From Schoenoplectus triqueter (taxonomy: Eukaryota > Streptophyta > Magnoliopsida > Poales > Cyperaceae): 64,000 bases of DNA. The stretch covers positions 186,001 through 250,000 of the forward strand of contig CAXKVV010000081.1 of the NCBI GenBank assembly GCA_964058805.1, read 5' to 3'. The notes beneath the pieces were generated by a model. The model had not been told where the DNA came from and did not search any database. It saw only the letters and a program-made list of their open reading frames with translations. Shown here one piece after another: positions 23,176-35,699 of the stretch; position 1 is the stretch's first letter, and each line of letters starts with the position of its first letter. The position numbers were made by a program, and so were the translations under genes.

Positions 23176-26100
23176 AGTTTGTGGCCCAACACCAAGCTAT
23201 GATTAATATCTCCATATACTCGTGACTTAACAAACATGTTATCTGATTTTTGTTTTTTCTTAATTTTATATGTGAACTCTTCATTTAACAAGTGCAATAA
23301 AGTTAAAATGGGCAAAAATTTTAACTTAAAAGTAATGATATTTGATAATAGTGAAATAAATAAATAAAATATTTTATATAAAAACTAAAAAAGTTAAAAT
23401 AAAAAAAATTGAGGACTTTACTTTAAAACAACTATAAAATTATTTTAATTTTATGCCACTTTAAATCACTTCTGTTTAGTACTTTAAAATGTTTAAATTT
23501 CTTTTACCACGCCTAACAAATGGAGAAATAAATAAGTGTTCACGAGTGTTATCGATTTGAGAGCTCATTTTATTAATCTTTTAGTGAAATTATTATTTTT
23601 TTCTAGAAGAAAAGAAAGGTGGAGGATCCCATTAATTTTATTAACACCGAAAAACTTTATATAAATGATACCAAATAGTTCGAATTATTATCATAATGGT
23701 GAGTATCAATTGTTATTAACATATTATTTTTAAATAACTATCTTTTAACTGAAAGATTTCATAATGCGAATTGGTTAAAAATTAAAAATTTTGGTCTAAT
23801 AAATATCTAGGATCGATTTATTATTACTAACCTTTTCTTACTTGTTTGCATCACAAATCACAATCACACATGTACCTACAAGAGAGATTGTGATACCATA
23901 CTTATGGTCTTTAACGTAGCTCTATTCCCTGTCAAATAAAACTCTCTTGCAGAAACCACCCTAATTAAACACCAATTAGACTTGTATTGATGCTTATTAG
24001 GATTTAATTTGACCAACAGTTGATTACTTGTCAACAATTGATACAAATTCAGACTTGATCAGATGTTTGTAACATTGGCACCTGACAAGTCTTATCAGTT
24101 CACCTTGAATCCGAAATAAGAAAACGGCGTTAAGTCTGTGCTAGCGTCATCTTCGTTCGCTCCTAGCTTTATCACCCGTTAGTTGATCGATTGCTTAATC
24201 GTCAATTATTTAGCAAATATTTAGAGGAAGAGAGAAAAACTAAGTTAAAAATTATAACCACATAATGTATGGTCAGATATGATATTTATAGATTCCAAAT
24301 ATCAATTCAAAAACTCATCAAATTCGTACAACAATTAACGCTTGAACTGAATACGAAATGGCACATTAACTGCTGACTTTTCAACACTAAAATTGTCATA
24401 ACTTCTTCTAGAAACGATCTCAAATCTTCACTGTTGGATGCTACACTCCAAGGGCTAGGATTTTCATAGGTCATTTGTTCAGATTGGTTAACGTTTGCCC
24501 TTTCAAATTTCAGTTCAAAATAGCCTTAAAATCTGACCCGAATTTGTAGCCATAATTATGATCTCTTCTCTATCTCTTTATTTGTTTAATAAATTATATT
24601 GGGTTTTGAGCTTTAAATAAATTTATATCTCATAATAATATTTTCATATTATTATAATACATGAAATTTATATTATACTCATAATATGCACGTGTTAATA
24701 AATTTATTTTTCCGCTAGGAAGTCATGTTATGTGACATAATATTTTAACAACTCTTATATGTACCTATATTTCATTCAATATGAAATCTTATACACATAG
24801 AATATATTAAAATATTTATTCTTATTTCCCGTTAAGTTGGTGTGACCTATGTCGAGGATCTATGTTATGTTGGTAATGAAATAAAATATTTTACTTCATA
24901 AATTATAAGCGGTATTCTAACTATACATTACAGTTACCCAAATAACAAAGATGTTTGGCAAATGCTTACAAAAATCTGATCCTTTTAGTAATGTTATTAT
25001 TAACATTACTTGTGTTCATTCCTTATCTTATGATATTATAATTATTATACAAAGTAGGACCGTGTCATCTTTGTATTATAATTATTTCTTGGTATCCATT
25101 AAGTAAATTATAAAATTATAACTGTACTTCATTTATATTTGATCAATTTATAATTCTACTTTACCAAGGGGCCCATAAAATATTATTTCTCATTACTAAT
25201 GAGTGACAATGATACTATTGACATATACATTTTTCCGTCACAAGTTATATATAAAGAACTATTACTTTTATCACTACTTGTTGCAAGCATTTTTTTAATA
25301 ATAATTACGTTATATATTTTTCATGTGAAAAAGATACATGTCTCAATCTTAGAATCAACGACACGATAAAAATATTAATGACACAAATACAATTCATATA
25401 ATATTTTATCTATTAGATATGTTTAATATATAAAATATTTCATATATTCGTGTTATTAAACGATAATCTTTTATCAACGTTTACAGAACTACAACGTACT
25501 TTAATCAACACGACAGTTTTATATGGCATATTAGTGTTCCTGCTAATATCCAAGACATGTAAACATTTTAGAGTTATATATTCATCTTATTTAGAGTTCT
25601 GTTGTTCAAGACAAAGTGCATCTTCTTGAACATGTCTAAATACGAATATTGAACAAATGGAACAAAAATGTTAACAACATTCAATTCATAAATATAACAT
25701 AAAGTAATAATCAAAGATAAGTTTTAGAACACAAATCTAACATTAACGACTACTTAAAATTATATATCTTACATATACAAAATATGTATGTTCTTCTGTG
25801 CCACATATTTTTTTATTACACCCTACGTTACTGGTAATTTATTGTTTCTCTCTTCAAGATGTCATCAATAAAAAAATGGTCTTAACGTGATTTTTATTTT
25901 ATTCGGATGGATGGGGAGGTTGAAAGTATAGCAAATATTTTCAACCCATTATTCAAACCATTAAAAAAATATAAATCACATGTTTTTTTTATATTATGGA
26001 TGGCCGATGGGTATTGTCAAAATTTATTAATAATATACATACAATTGCTTTAGGTGTATATAGAGTTTTAAATATTTTATTTGGCATGTATTAACAATTA

Positions 26101-26632
26101 ATAAATATGCATATTAAGATAATTAAAGTCATCAGCCAAATCACTAACAAAAATTATATTCATTAATCATAAAATATCTCTAGTAACTAAAAATGTGCCT
26201 TCTTCTTTTGCATGTTTAATTTTTGATAAATTATGCTATGGATTGGGAAGAGTAACGTTAATTTACTAATCAATGGCAATGATTTTACTTATTAACTTCT
26301 CTTCTCTCATCATACCCAAATAAATTACCGCAATCATTCGATACTCAAAATTAAACAATCTAAACATATTTTGATCCATAACAGAATCTCCCTTAATTTT
26401 TTTATCAAAAACTATAGTACAACCAAAAGTATGAAATTGAATTAATGAGCACTTATTTTTTTTTCTATAAAACAAATATTCATTACACAATAACAACGAT
26501 CCATATAATTTGTCAAGTGGAATCTTAATTTATATAAAAGAAAAAAGAGAGTTATATTATTCCTTTGATTGATATCATATATGGTTCAAAACTAAGGGAA
26601 GCTTAAAAATAAATTATTTTACGTCTAATGTC
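23176..26632. other. AT-rich intergenic DNA with an inverted fragment of the 10-kb repeat
   Basis: No coding sequence is supported. The segment at about 23920-24105 is an inverted, diverged copy of 9920-10110: both share CAGTTGATTACTTGTCAACA, TTGATACAAAT and the GCAGAAACCACCCTAATTAAA block in the same order. The rest (24550-26600) is very AT-rich and looks like old transposon debris. Confidence 0.55.
23920..24105 (-). repeat. Inverted copy of the 9.92-10.11 kb repeat
   Basis: Matches the reverse complement of about 9920-10110 over roughly 185 bp with moderate divergence (for example GCAGAAACCACCCTAATTAA and GTTGATTACTTGTCAACA are shared). This shows that the sequence upstream of the PMD gene is a dispersed repeat. 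Confidence 0.8.
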
Positions 26633-27280
26633 TAGGGCTGCACAAAAAAGCTCGGGCTCGTGGCTCAGCTCGGGCTCGAGCTAATCTGGCTCGAGCTAAA
26701 ATGACTCGAGCTAATTTGGCTCGAGCTAATCTGGCTCGGTAGTTAAATGAGCCGAGTTTGAGTTGGGGTCGGCTCGGCTCGTGGCTCGACTCAGCTCGAA
26801 TAAAAAATAGTTTTTATTTTTTTTTTGCCGAACTCTAATCCGATAACTCCTCTCTCATCATCTCTCACCATCTCACCATGTCAGCGGCTTAAAGACGTCT
26901 CTTACTCGCTCGTAATTAGATTCGTATATCTGACTCGATAGTTTTTTGTTGGTCCATCCATTCAAATTAATGCAGCGAAAATGTCATTGAAAAAATAGTT
27001 TGTTGATATACCAATTTTGTACCAATTCTCATACTAATCTTCTAGATATACCAACTTTATAGTTTGTAGATGTATTAAATCTAAATATCAAATTGAGTCA
27101 ACGCACATGCATTGGCTCGTGAGCCAGCTCGCGAGCTAGCTCGAATAGTAACGAGCCGAGTTTGAGCTAGGTTTTTCAGCTCGAACCGTTTCACGAGCTC
27201 GGCTCGACTCGACTCGAATTTTCATAAGCCGAGCTTGAGTTAAGCCCAGTTCAGCTCGAATCGACTCGTTTGCAGCCCTA
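26633..27280. mobile_element. hAT-type non-autonomous element, copy 1 (648 bp)
   Basis: Perfect 10-bp terminal inverted repeats TAGGGCTGCA...TGCAGCCCTA. The flanking 8-bp target duplication is CTAATGTC (26625-26632) and CTAATGGC (27281-27288), one mismatch; 8 bp is the hAT hallmark. The interior is non-coding. Its ends are rich in CTCGAGCTAAT / GGCTCGAG repeats, and the centre is AT-rich. A second copy is at 62344-62994. Confidence 0.92.
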
Positions 27281-27538
27281 CTAATGGCACGCATAGCCAT
27301 GTTGGAGTTATTTGAGACGTCTAAATTGGAGGCCTTGATCATATTTGGTCCTTATCCACACATAATACTGTATTTAGTTCTACCCGATCCATTAGTTGCT
27401 TGCTTTTTCTGACGGGAAAAGCAGTTCGTGTACCGAAGTGCTCCTGATCAACTCAACTTCCTACTTCAAGATTCGAGCCATCAGATCCAAATGTCCAGAT
27501 TTCACCGCAGGACAGATATTTTTCCGCGTCCAATCTCT

Positions 27539-28339
27539 AGAAAGTTCTCTCACCCGCTTTGGGCCCCAAGACCAAAAAGTGTCGCGCAAATTCGTCTTGT
27601 GCGCGACCAAGGACGATAGTCACGATACCGTAGTCCGCGTAGACTCCATGTAGGACCCACTTTCATGCAGACCATAAAATACACCGCAAATGAACCCGGA
27701 TTAATCCAACTCATGTTACTTCGTTGCGGCAACGTGAAAAATGATTGGCGCCACAGACCGCACACTCGCACAGAGGGAACCTTTCCTTTTTTTTTTTGAA
27801 ATCTATACGGAGACTGCAAAGCCATGAGCTGATATCGAACTATCAATCTTTAAATAATAATATTTTTTTACTAGCTAACTGCGTTTCCGGAACCTTTCCT
27901 ACTCAGGCAGATAGAGATAGCCGACTCGGAAGAATAATTATTCCAGAATGATCCATTACTGTACCTTTTTTTCCATTTTTTTAATAACTGGAGACAGCAA
28001 TTCCCATTCCATCGCACGGTCGGTCGTCCGAATTTAAATCTTCTACGCGCAAGTTCCATAAGGCCTGTTAGAATTCAATTCGGGCTACGATGCAGCGTGA
28101 TGTTAGAATCAACTCATTCTATGCCAAGCCCAATTTCGTGAAACGATCGCGATTCTTCCCGAAGCGCCAGCGCATCTCCTTCCCCGATTCCTCTGGAACT
28201 TCCCCATTTCCTTTTAATTCCTCCGCTCTGCTTCACCGTTAAAGCTATACACTCGAGCTGAGAGCAGTGATCACTAACTAGCATTTTGACAGTTATACGC
28301 TCCCATACGCAACACCCTCGAAAGGACAGTAATCGGGTA
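27539..28339 (+). promoter_or_regulatory. Promoter region of the class III sHSP gene with heat shock elements
   Basis: Perfect heat-shock-factor cores (TTCnnGAA or GAAnnTTC) occur at 27540-27547 (GAAAGTTC), 27885-27892 (TTCCGGAA), 27941-27948 (TTCCAGAA, extended to the left by GGAAGAATAATTA) and 28156-28163 (TTCCCGAA, preceded by GATTC). The last lies about 180 bp before the ATG, the usual place in plant sHSP genes. A TATA-like CTATAC is at 28245-28250. These were found by eye; single cores also occur by chance, so the 27941 and 28156 sites are the most credible. Confidence 0.55.
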
Positions 28340-28490
28340 ATGGATTCGGGTTTATTTGACGCGGCTGTGACCCACCTCTTCAACATACCGGAGATAATGG
28401 AGAGGCTCGTCGTCCCGTCTAACCATCATCACAGCGGTGTACAGGAAAATGGCAAAGTCCGGGTCCAGGGAGAAGGGAGGAACTTTGCCT

Positions 28491-29147
28491 TGTTAGAAAT
28501 TTTACTGTTATGGTCATAATCCTCTAGTGAACCCTAAACATAAATTAAGTTATCTTGATCCATACTGTCAGTCTTCCAGAGAGACACAACTCTGTTGATC
28601 ACCAGACTCCTTTAGCCTTCCAGCGATCTTCCTCTAATCCGATGGAGTGATTGAGAGGACCGGCGTCAGACAGTTTCTTCTCTTCTGGAACAGTGTTAAG
28701 AGAGAGAGATCTGGATCTGTTGGAAATGAAGGGGTGCCAGAAAGTGGGGAAAATGAGATATGTCCAAAACTAACTGTATCCCTGCTTATATATGGACGTC
28801 CATATAACAGAGTGCAGTTATACCTTAACGGGTCCATATCGGATCCAGATTCTCTCTCTTAACGGGTTCGCTGCTTAATCAGAAAGCTGTCTATGGTTGT
28901 ATTCTCCAGGGACCAATAGTATAATTGTATTATTATCAGACTTTATATAATTTAGACCATCACTAAATCATAAAGTCATTAATACGCATTCTACACATTA
29001 AAGGGCCCACTTCTCATGACATATAACAAACCCGATACAGAATTTGATCACTTCATTATGGGTATAAATTTGACAGTCCATTTTATAATATATATTTATT
29101 ACATATAAGCCCATATATGCTGTAATTAATAATAATTAATTCCAACA
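28491..29147 (-). repeat. Copia LTR, left copy (3' LTR of the element)
   Basis: 657 bp, TG...CA on the plus strand. It contains an 18-bp perfect palindrome (TATATGGACGTCCATATA) at 28789-28806 with a GACGTC core, next to the TATATAAG promoter box on the minus strand. Its short open frames are not genes. Confidence 0.96.
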
Positions 29148-29162
29148 ATCTCCCACTTGGGC
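29148..29162 (-). other. Copia polypurine tract
   Basis: On the minus strand the sequence reads GCCCAAGTGGGAGAT directly before the LTR start (TGTTGGAATT). This is the standard plus-strand primer site of plant copia elements. Confidence 0.9.
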
Positions 29163-29605
29163 TATATGTATCTGAAATATATATATATACTGAATTGAGT
29201 ACTCTTAACTATGCTGTCATAACCTTTTATGTCATTATCCAATTCCGTCCATCAATCATTTTTATAAGGACTTATGCAGTATTCGTCTCATAAAGCGAAA
29301 CTAAACTAACACAAATCACGATATAAACATAACTGAATGACATGAATCATGAAGGGGATGTGTAGTTTGAAAATTACATGCAATGTGATTCACATGCCTA
29401 TTTTCAATTTGGTCACCTTAATCAATCTGAATTTGAGGTCGATTATAAGCTCAGAGTGTATATAAAACTGAATAACTGAATAACTGAATAACTGCATGAT
29501 ACATACGAAATCACAGAATATCATATAAGAACTACTGCATGATATCTGAAAAAGTATATCATATAAAACATAAAAATGAAATACAAGTACAAACTCCCAC
29601 TCAAC
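29163..29605. other. Copia 3' untranslated region
   Basis: Non-coding stretch between the end of the polyprotein and the polypurine tract. It has a (TAACTGAA)n micro-repeat at about 29465-29495 and otherwise AT-rich unique sequence. Confidence 0.7.
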
Positions 29606-32600
29606 CTAATAATCCTCCGTAACATATATACCCATATGAGCGACATGCTCATGAAACTGTTTGGGTATCAATCCCTTAGTCAATGGATCTGCTAGCATGG
29701 AAGCTGTACCAATATGCTCAATACTTATAAGTCCACTCTGAACTCTCTCCTTCACAGCAAGAAACTTAATGTCGATATGTTTGGATTTCGACGAGCTCCT
29801 GTTGTTGTTAGAATACAGCACTGCTGAACTATTGTCACAATATAACTTAAGTGGTAACTTAATAGTATCCACAATGCGCAGCCCTGTGATAAAGTTTCTT
29901 AGCCATATTCCATGGTTCGATGCCTCGAAACACGCAATGAATTCGGCTGCCATGGTGGAGGAGGCAATCATGGATTGCTTTGCACTCCTCCAAGAAATAG
30001 CTCCTCCAGCCAACATAAAAATATAACCGGATGTTGACTTTAAGCTATCCACACAACCCGCAAAGTCGGAATCAGTATACCCAATGACCTCAAGCTTGTC
30101 TGATCGCCGATATGTTAACATGTGATTCTTCGTTCTTTGCAAGTACCTTAGTACCCTTTTGGCTGCTTTCCAGTGATTCATACCAGGATTACTAAGATAG
30201 CGACCAAGCATTCCTGTGATATACGCAATATCCGGACGCGTACACACTTGAGCATACATAAGACTTCCTATCAAGGAAGCATATGGAATCTGATGCATTT
30301 CTGATTTCTCGAGTTCTGTTTTTGGGCACTGATCAAGACTAAATTTGTCTCCTTTAGCAACATGGGTATTTCCTGGTTTACAATTTTCCATACCATATCG
30401 CTTGAGAACTTTATCGATATATGCCTGTTGTGAAAGTCCTAAAATACCCTTATTTCGATCTCTGTGTATTTTAAGGCCTAACACATACGATGCTTCACCA
30501 AGATCTTTCATGTCAAAATGTTTGAAAAGAAATTTCTTAGTTTCATGCATCATATTTTTATCGTTACTGGCAAGCAATATGTCATCAACATATAAAACCA
30601 GAAATACAAACTTACTCCCACTGAACTTGTGATATATACATTCATCCACCAAGTTAGGCTCAAATCCGAATGAGATAATTACTTGATGAAATTTGAAATA
30701 CCACTGACGAGACGCTTGTTTGAGTCCATAGATAGACTTCTTTAATTTGTAAACCATCTGTTTTGAGTCATCAGACTCGTAATTCGGTGGTTGCGACATA
30801 TAAATGCATTCATCAATGTCGCCATTGAGAAGTGCAGTCTTAACGTCCATCTGATGTAACTCAAGGTCAAAGTGTGCCACTAAAGTCATGATAATTCTAA
30901 AAGAATCTTTCGTTGGCACAGGCGAGAAAATTTCCGTAAAGTCAATACCTTCTTTTTGTGTAAATCCCTTAGAAACTAGTCGTGCTTTATATCTTTCCAC
31001 ATTACCTTCTGAATCCTTTTTGGTCTTAAATATCCATTTGCAACCAATAGGTTTCACACCTTGAGGTAAAGGGACGATATCCCAGACGTTGTTGTCATAC
31101 ATTGACTTTATTTCTTCATCCATGGCTTTGGTCCATTTATGAGAATTCATATTTTCTAAAGCCTGACGGAGAGTGACAGGATCATCCTCCATCATGCCAA
31201 CGTTGAATTCATTTTCTTGAAGGAACACAATATAATCATTAGATATTGCGCTTCTTCTCTCTCTGGTGGACCGTCTTAAAGGCACATTTTCTTGAGGTTC
31301 TTGAGGTGGTATAGGTTCCTCATCAACATCAACATTGTCTTGTTCCAGATTCTCTTATATTTCTGGAGGTTCATTGACTATAGGTTCATTCACCACAGAT
31401 GTGGGTTCAGGAACCAATGAGTCTTCAGATATCCTTATTACAATTGGTACCGATGTGGGTGCCTCTCGTATAGGAGAATCCTGTGATTCTTCAAAGACAA
31501 TTTGATTTGTATTTCCCCTCTGAACCATAACATCCTCAAAGAACTTAACTGTATTTGTCTCAAAAATTGTTCTATTAGTGGGATCATAAAATTTGTACCC
31601 ACGGGACCTTTCTGCATATCCGATAAAATAGCAGCTAACAGTCCTTTCATCCAACTTCTTCTCTTGTGGCCTATAAGGCCGAGCTTCAGCTGGACAACCC
31701 CAAATTCTAAAATGTTGGAGACTAGGTTTTCGTCCAGTCCACAACTCATATGGAGTTTTGTTTGCTGCCTTAGTCGGTACCCGATTCAAAATGTATGCTG
31801 CTGTCTTAAGTGCTTCTCCCCAGAGGTTCAATGGAAGCGATGTATGAGAAATCATGCTTCGCACCATCTCCATTAATGTTCGATTGCGTCTTTCAGCTAC
31901 ACTGTTCATTGCCGGTGAACCCGGCATTGTATAATGTGGCACAATCCCATTATCCTCCAAGAATTTAGCAAAAGGCCCTGGACGTTGCTCTCCCGAGCCG
32001 TCAGAGCGACCGTAATATTCACCACCACGATCTGATCTGACGCTTTTAATCCTTTTGTTGAGTTGTAACTCGACTTCAGACTTGAAGGATTTAAATGTGT
32101 CCAAAGCTTGAGCCTTTTCTTTAATTAAATATATATAGCCATATCTAGAATAATCGTCAATGAAACTGATAAAATATACATGACCATTCCTAGTTGCTGT
32201 AGGGAATGGTCCGCATATATCCGTATGTATCAGCTCAAGAACATCCGTCATACGATTGGCTGTATATTTACGCATGCTTGTTTGTTTGCCCTTAGCACAT
32301 TCAATGCACGGACCAAGGTCCGACATGTTCAAGGGCCGCAGGATTTCACTTTGAACAAGACGTGTAATTCTCTGTTGAGAAATATGACCTAAACGCTTGT
32401 GCCAAAGTGCAGCTGAATCCTTATGTGTTAATTTTTGTCTAACATTTCGAGTTTCATTATTCAAGGTCTCATTATAGGAAGCAATAGTATCTAAAGCATA
32501 AAGATTATCCATTACGGACAGAAAACCAGAAGCAATCATATTGGAGTGTCGATACAAACTAAATTTTCCATCTCCAAATGAACAAGAAAAACCTAATTTG

Positions 32601-33736
32601 TCCAATGCGGAAATAGAAATTAAGTTCCGTCTAAAAGACGGCACAACAAAAGTATCATACAAATCCAAATATAAACCAGTTTTCATAAGTAATCTAAAAT
32701 GCCCTATGGCTTCAACTTCTGCCTTATTGTCATCGCCTACATAGATGTATCTTTCACCATCTCTTGGCCTACGGTAATTTCGGCAACCCTGCATAGACAC
32801 AGATATGTGAGTTGTTGCACCCGAATCTATCCACCATGTGTCTATTGAAACTGAAACTGAATTAACTTCTTCACAAACAAGAGAAAAATCACCTTTCTTT
32901 GCACGCCATGCGTGATAATTGGTACAATTTTTCTTCATGTGACTTTCAGATCCACAAAAGAAACACCCTTTCTTTTCCTTATCCGGCTCTGTCTTGATAA
33001 CCGGTTTCTTGTCCTTAGTGGGTTTCTTCTGCGAACTTGTAGTCGCAGCATCTGAATTGATTTTACGTTTCTGTTTCCCTTTTCCTTTAGATGTGGAAGC
33101 AATGTTTGCACTCTCGCTCTTGTCCGTCTTCAAACGCTCTTCCTCCTGAACACAGTGCGAGATGAGCTCATTGACTGTCCATGATTCCTTCTGACAGTTG
33201 TAGCTCACCTTGAACTGCCCAAAAGAAGTGGGAAGAGAGTTGAGAGACAAATAGACCAACATATCTTCCGATATGTCCAGTTTATGAGCCTTCAATTTTG
33301 AAGCGGTATTCATCATTTCAAGAATGTGCTCCTTGACATTACTTCTGCCATTGTACTTCATTGTGCAGAGTTTGTTTAACAGAATGCCTATTTCAGCCTT
33401 CTCATTCCTAACAAACCTCTGCTCAAGTTCCTTAAGATAGTCCAAGGCCAGAGTGGAATCAGAAACAGGTCCCCTAAAACTTTCAGGAATGGTCCTTTGC
33501 AAGACCTTAAGACACAAGCGATTTGACCTCATCCACCGTGCATGCGCATTCTGAACATTGTCAGGACTGTCTGCAGCAGGTACAGGTGGTTTAGCCTGCT
33601 GTAACGCTATATCTAGATCAAGACACCCAAGAATAATCTCTAAGGTATCTTTCCATTCCTTGTAATTAGAACCCGTAAGCATCGGAATGCTATTGATGCC
33701 GGCAGTAAGATCAGTAATCTTTGCTGAAAAATACAT
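29606..33736 (-). pseudogene. Copia gag-pol polyprotein with one premature stop
   Basis: A single minus-strand frame of 1,376 codons, interrupted only by TAA at 31355-31357. Order: gag (start 33736; capsid, then CCHC knuckle [14 protein letters not shown]), protease ([12 protein letters not shown], the DSG active site), integrase (H...H and CIEC zinc finger; catalytic D in HTDICGPF, D in IDDYSRYG region and E in [11 protein letters not shown]), reverse transcriptase (GCKWIFKTK, catalytic LYVDDILLA) and RNase H (DSDFAGCVDS, then ADPLTKG). The stop falls in the linker between integrase and RT, so gag, protease and integrase would still be made but not RT. All catalytic motifs are intact, which agrees with the low LTR divergence. 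Closest in style to TNT1-like plant copia elements; lineage not certain. Confidence 0.96.
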
Positions 33737-34967
33737 GCAATATAACGAATCAAATGTCTGAATTATAATATTAAATCAAAATAAGGCATATTCCATCAAC
33801 TAAGTATCCTCAAATAATAAGTGTTCTTTGGAATCAATTATTATTCTAAGATAATTAGGCGTAATAATGATATATAACGGTCCATTTGATGTCAATTAGT
33901 CAACTTTCCTTTGGGTCAATCAACTAATCACACCTAAAACTTATTGACCATTACCTATATATTACTACAATCTGTTTACATATAATAAGTGATTGTTGTC
34001 TTTCCTTTGGGATAGTCCAAAAATCAAATATTATATGTATATCGTCCGTATACAAGTCTTGAAAAATAATTAACGCCAATATAAGAGCTTACTTTGGTAA
34101 GATAATAATTTTGTTAATTATTTCAAAAAATGTATTTTATCTGAAGCCTTCATAATGATTTAACATTATCCAAATAAATTTCTCAAATATGTTGGCTTAA
34201 CCTAAATATCAATTCATGAGTTCATGCAATCAATACCGAATAAACAATAACCAACATAATCAATTCATAAGCGAGATAGTATGACCCAAGGCATGATGAT
34301 CTCCTTCGTAAGAATCCTCTTCATAAGCCATCATCCTATACTTAATGTAAATCTCTCATTCTTACCAAATTATTATCCTAATAATAAATGAAAATTATGT
34401 GACATGCAAGCCACCAAAATAAAAATAATTAATTGGCACCTTAGGCCGCTTACACACATCAATCATTCATGCATTACAAGTTTCACACAAGGCAACAGGG
34501 TCATACTATCTCATAATCCTTCTGCAAAAAAGAGTTAGACATGAAAATACTGAACGGGCTTCCTAACTGCGGCGGTCCCGTTCAGATAACCAATAATATT
34601 TGATCTTGACATGATTCAAAAATAACCGCAGTGGAATACAGATCAGAAATTCATATTTTCTTAACAGAATCATGTAATACAACAATTAATCATATACAAT
34701 TCGAAAATTACTGTGTTGACCAATCAGTTTCTGAAATATTTCTGGATTCTGATAAACTGATAAACTTAATTTTCGAAACTGATTGTCAATCTTGATAAAA
34801 ATTTATGAAAATTTCATATTTAACAAACAGATCTATAAATTTCCGAACTATTTATAAACTATTTGATTAAAAGAACATATTCTATTATAGAAATACAAAT
34901 TTCTGAGAAATTTTTGAATCAGTCATTAGATCTTAACAGTTCAACTAGAGTAGGCTCTGATACCAAT
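33737..34967 (-). other. Copia leader (5' UTR) with first primer-binding site
   Basis: Non-coding leader between gag and the partial LTR. The minus strand carries TGGTATCAGAGC at 34965-34954, a perfect match to the 3' end of plant initiator tRNA-Met as used by copia elements, two bases from the partial LTR. The part 34577-34967 is repeated at 35306-35699. Confidence 0.85.
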
Positions 34968-35264
34968 TGTTAGTAATTTTACTGTTATGGCCATGATCCT
35001 CTAGTGAACCCTAAACATAAATTAAGTTACCTTGATCCATGCTGTCAGTCTTCCAGAGAGACACAACCCCGTTGATCACCAGACTCCTTTAGCCTTCCAG
35101 CGATCTTCCTCTAATCCGATGGAGTGATTGAGAGGACCGGCGTCAGACAGTTTCTTCTCTTCTGGAACAGTGTTAAGAGAGAGATATCTGGATCTGTTGG
35201 AAATGAAGGGGTGCCAGAAAGTGGGGAAATGAGATATATCCAAAACTAATTGTATCCCTGCTTA
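34968..35264 (-). repeat. Partial extra LTR inside the copia leader
   Basis: 297 bp identical in kind to the gag-proximal 45% of the LTR: starts TGTTAGTAATTTTACTG and stops at CCCTGCTTA, exactly where the full LTR continues into the TATA box (TATATAAG on the minus strand). It is followed by about 41 bp of unrelated filler and then a second copy of the leader. Confidence 0.92.
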
Positions 35265-35305
35265 AAAGAACAGATAACCAACAAAACCGCCAATTTACAT
35301 AACCG

Positions 35306-35699
35306 CCCGTTCAGATAACCAACAATATTTGATCTTGACATGATTCAAAAATAACCGCAGCGGAATACAGATCAGAAATTCGTATTTTCTTAACAGAATC
35401 ATGTAATACAACAATTAATCATATACAATTCGAAAATTACTGTGTTGACCAATCAATTTCTGAAATATTTCTGGATTCTGATAAACAGATAAACTTAATT
35501 TTCGAAACTGATTGTCAATCTTGATAAAAATTTATGAAAATTTCATATTTAACAAACAGATCTATAAATTTTTCGAACTATTTATAAACTATTTGATTAA
35601 AAGAACATATCCTATTATAGAAATACGAATTTCTGAGAAATTTTTTTGAATCAGTCATTAGATCTTAACAATTCAACTAGAGTAGGCTTTGATACCAAT
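35306..35699 (-). repeat. Second copy of the copia leader and primer-binding site
   Basis: Repeats 34577-34967 almost exactly, offset 729-732 bp. Its primer site (35697-35686) reads TGGTATCAAAGC, with one mismatch to initiator tRNA-Met, and this mismatched copy is the one beside the intact 5' LTR. Confidence 0.92.

Noticed and set aside
28634..28862. Open frames of 67-71 aa, repeated at 35843-36071
   Set aside because: They lie wholly in the two copia LTRs and repeat because the LTRs do.
29769..30632. Plus-strand frames inside the copia RT/RNase H
   Set aside because: They are shadows of the minus-strand polyprotein.
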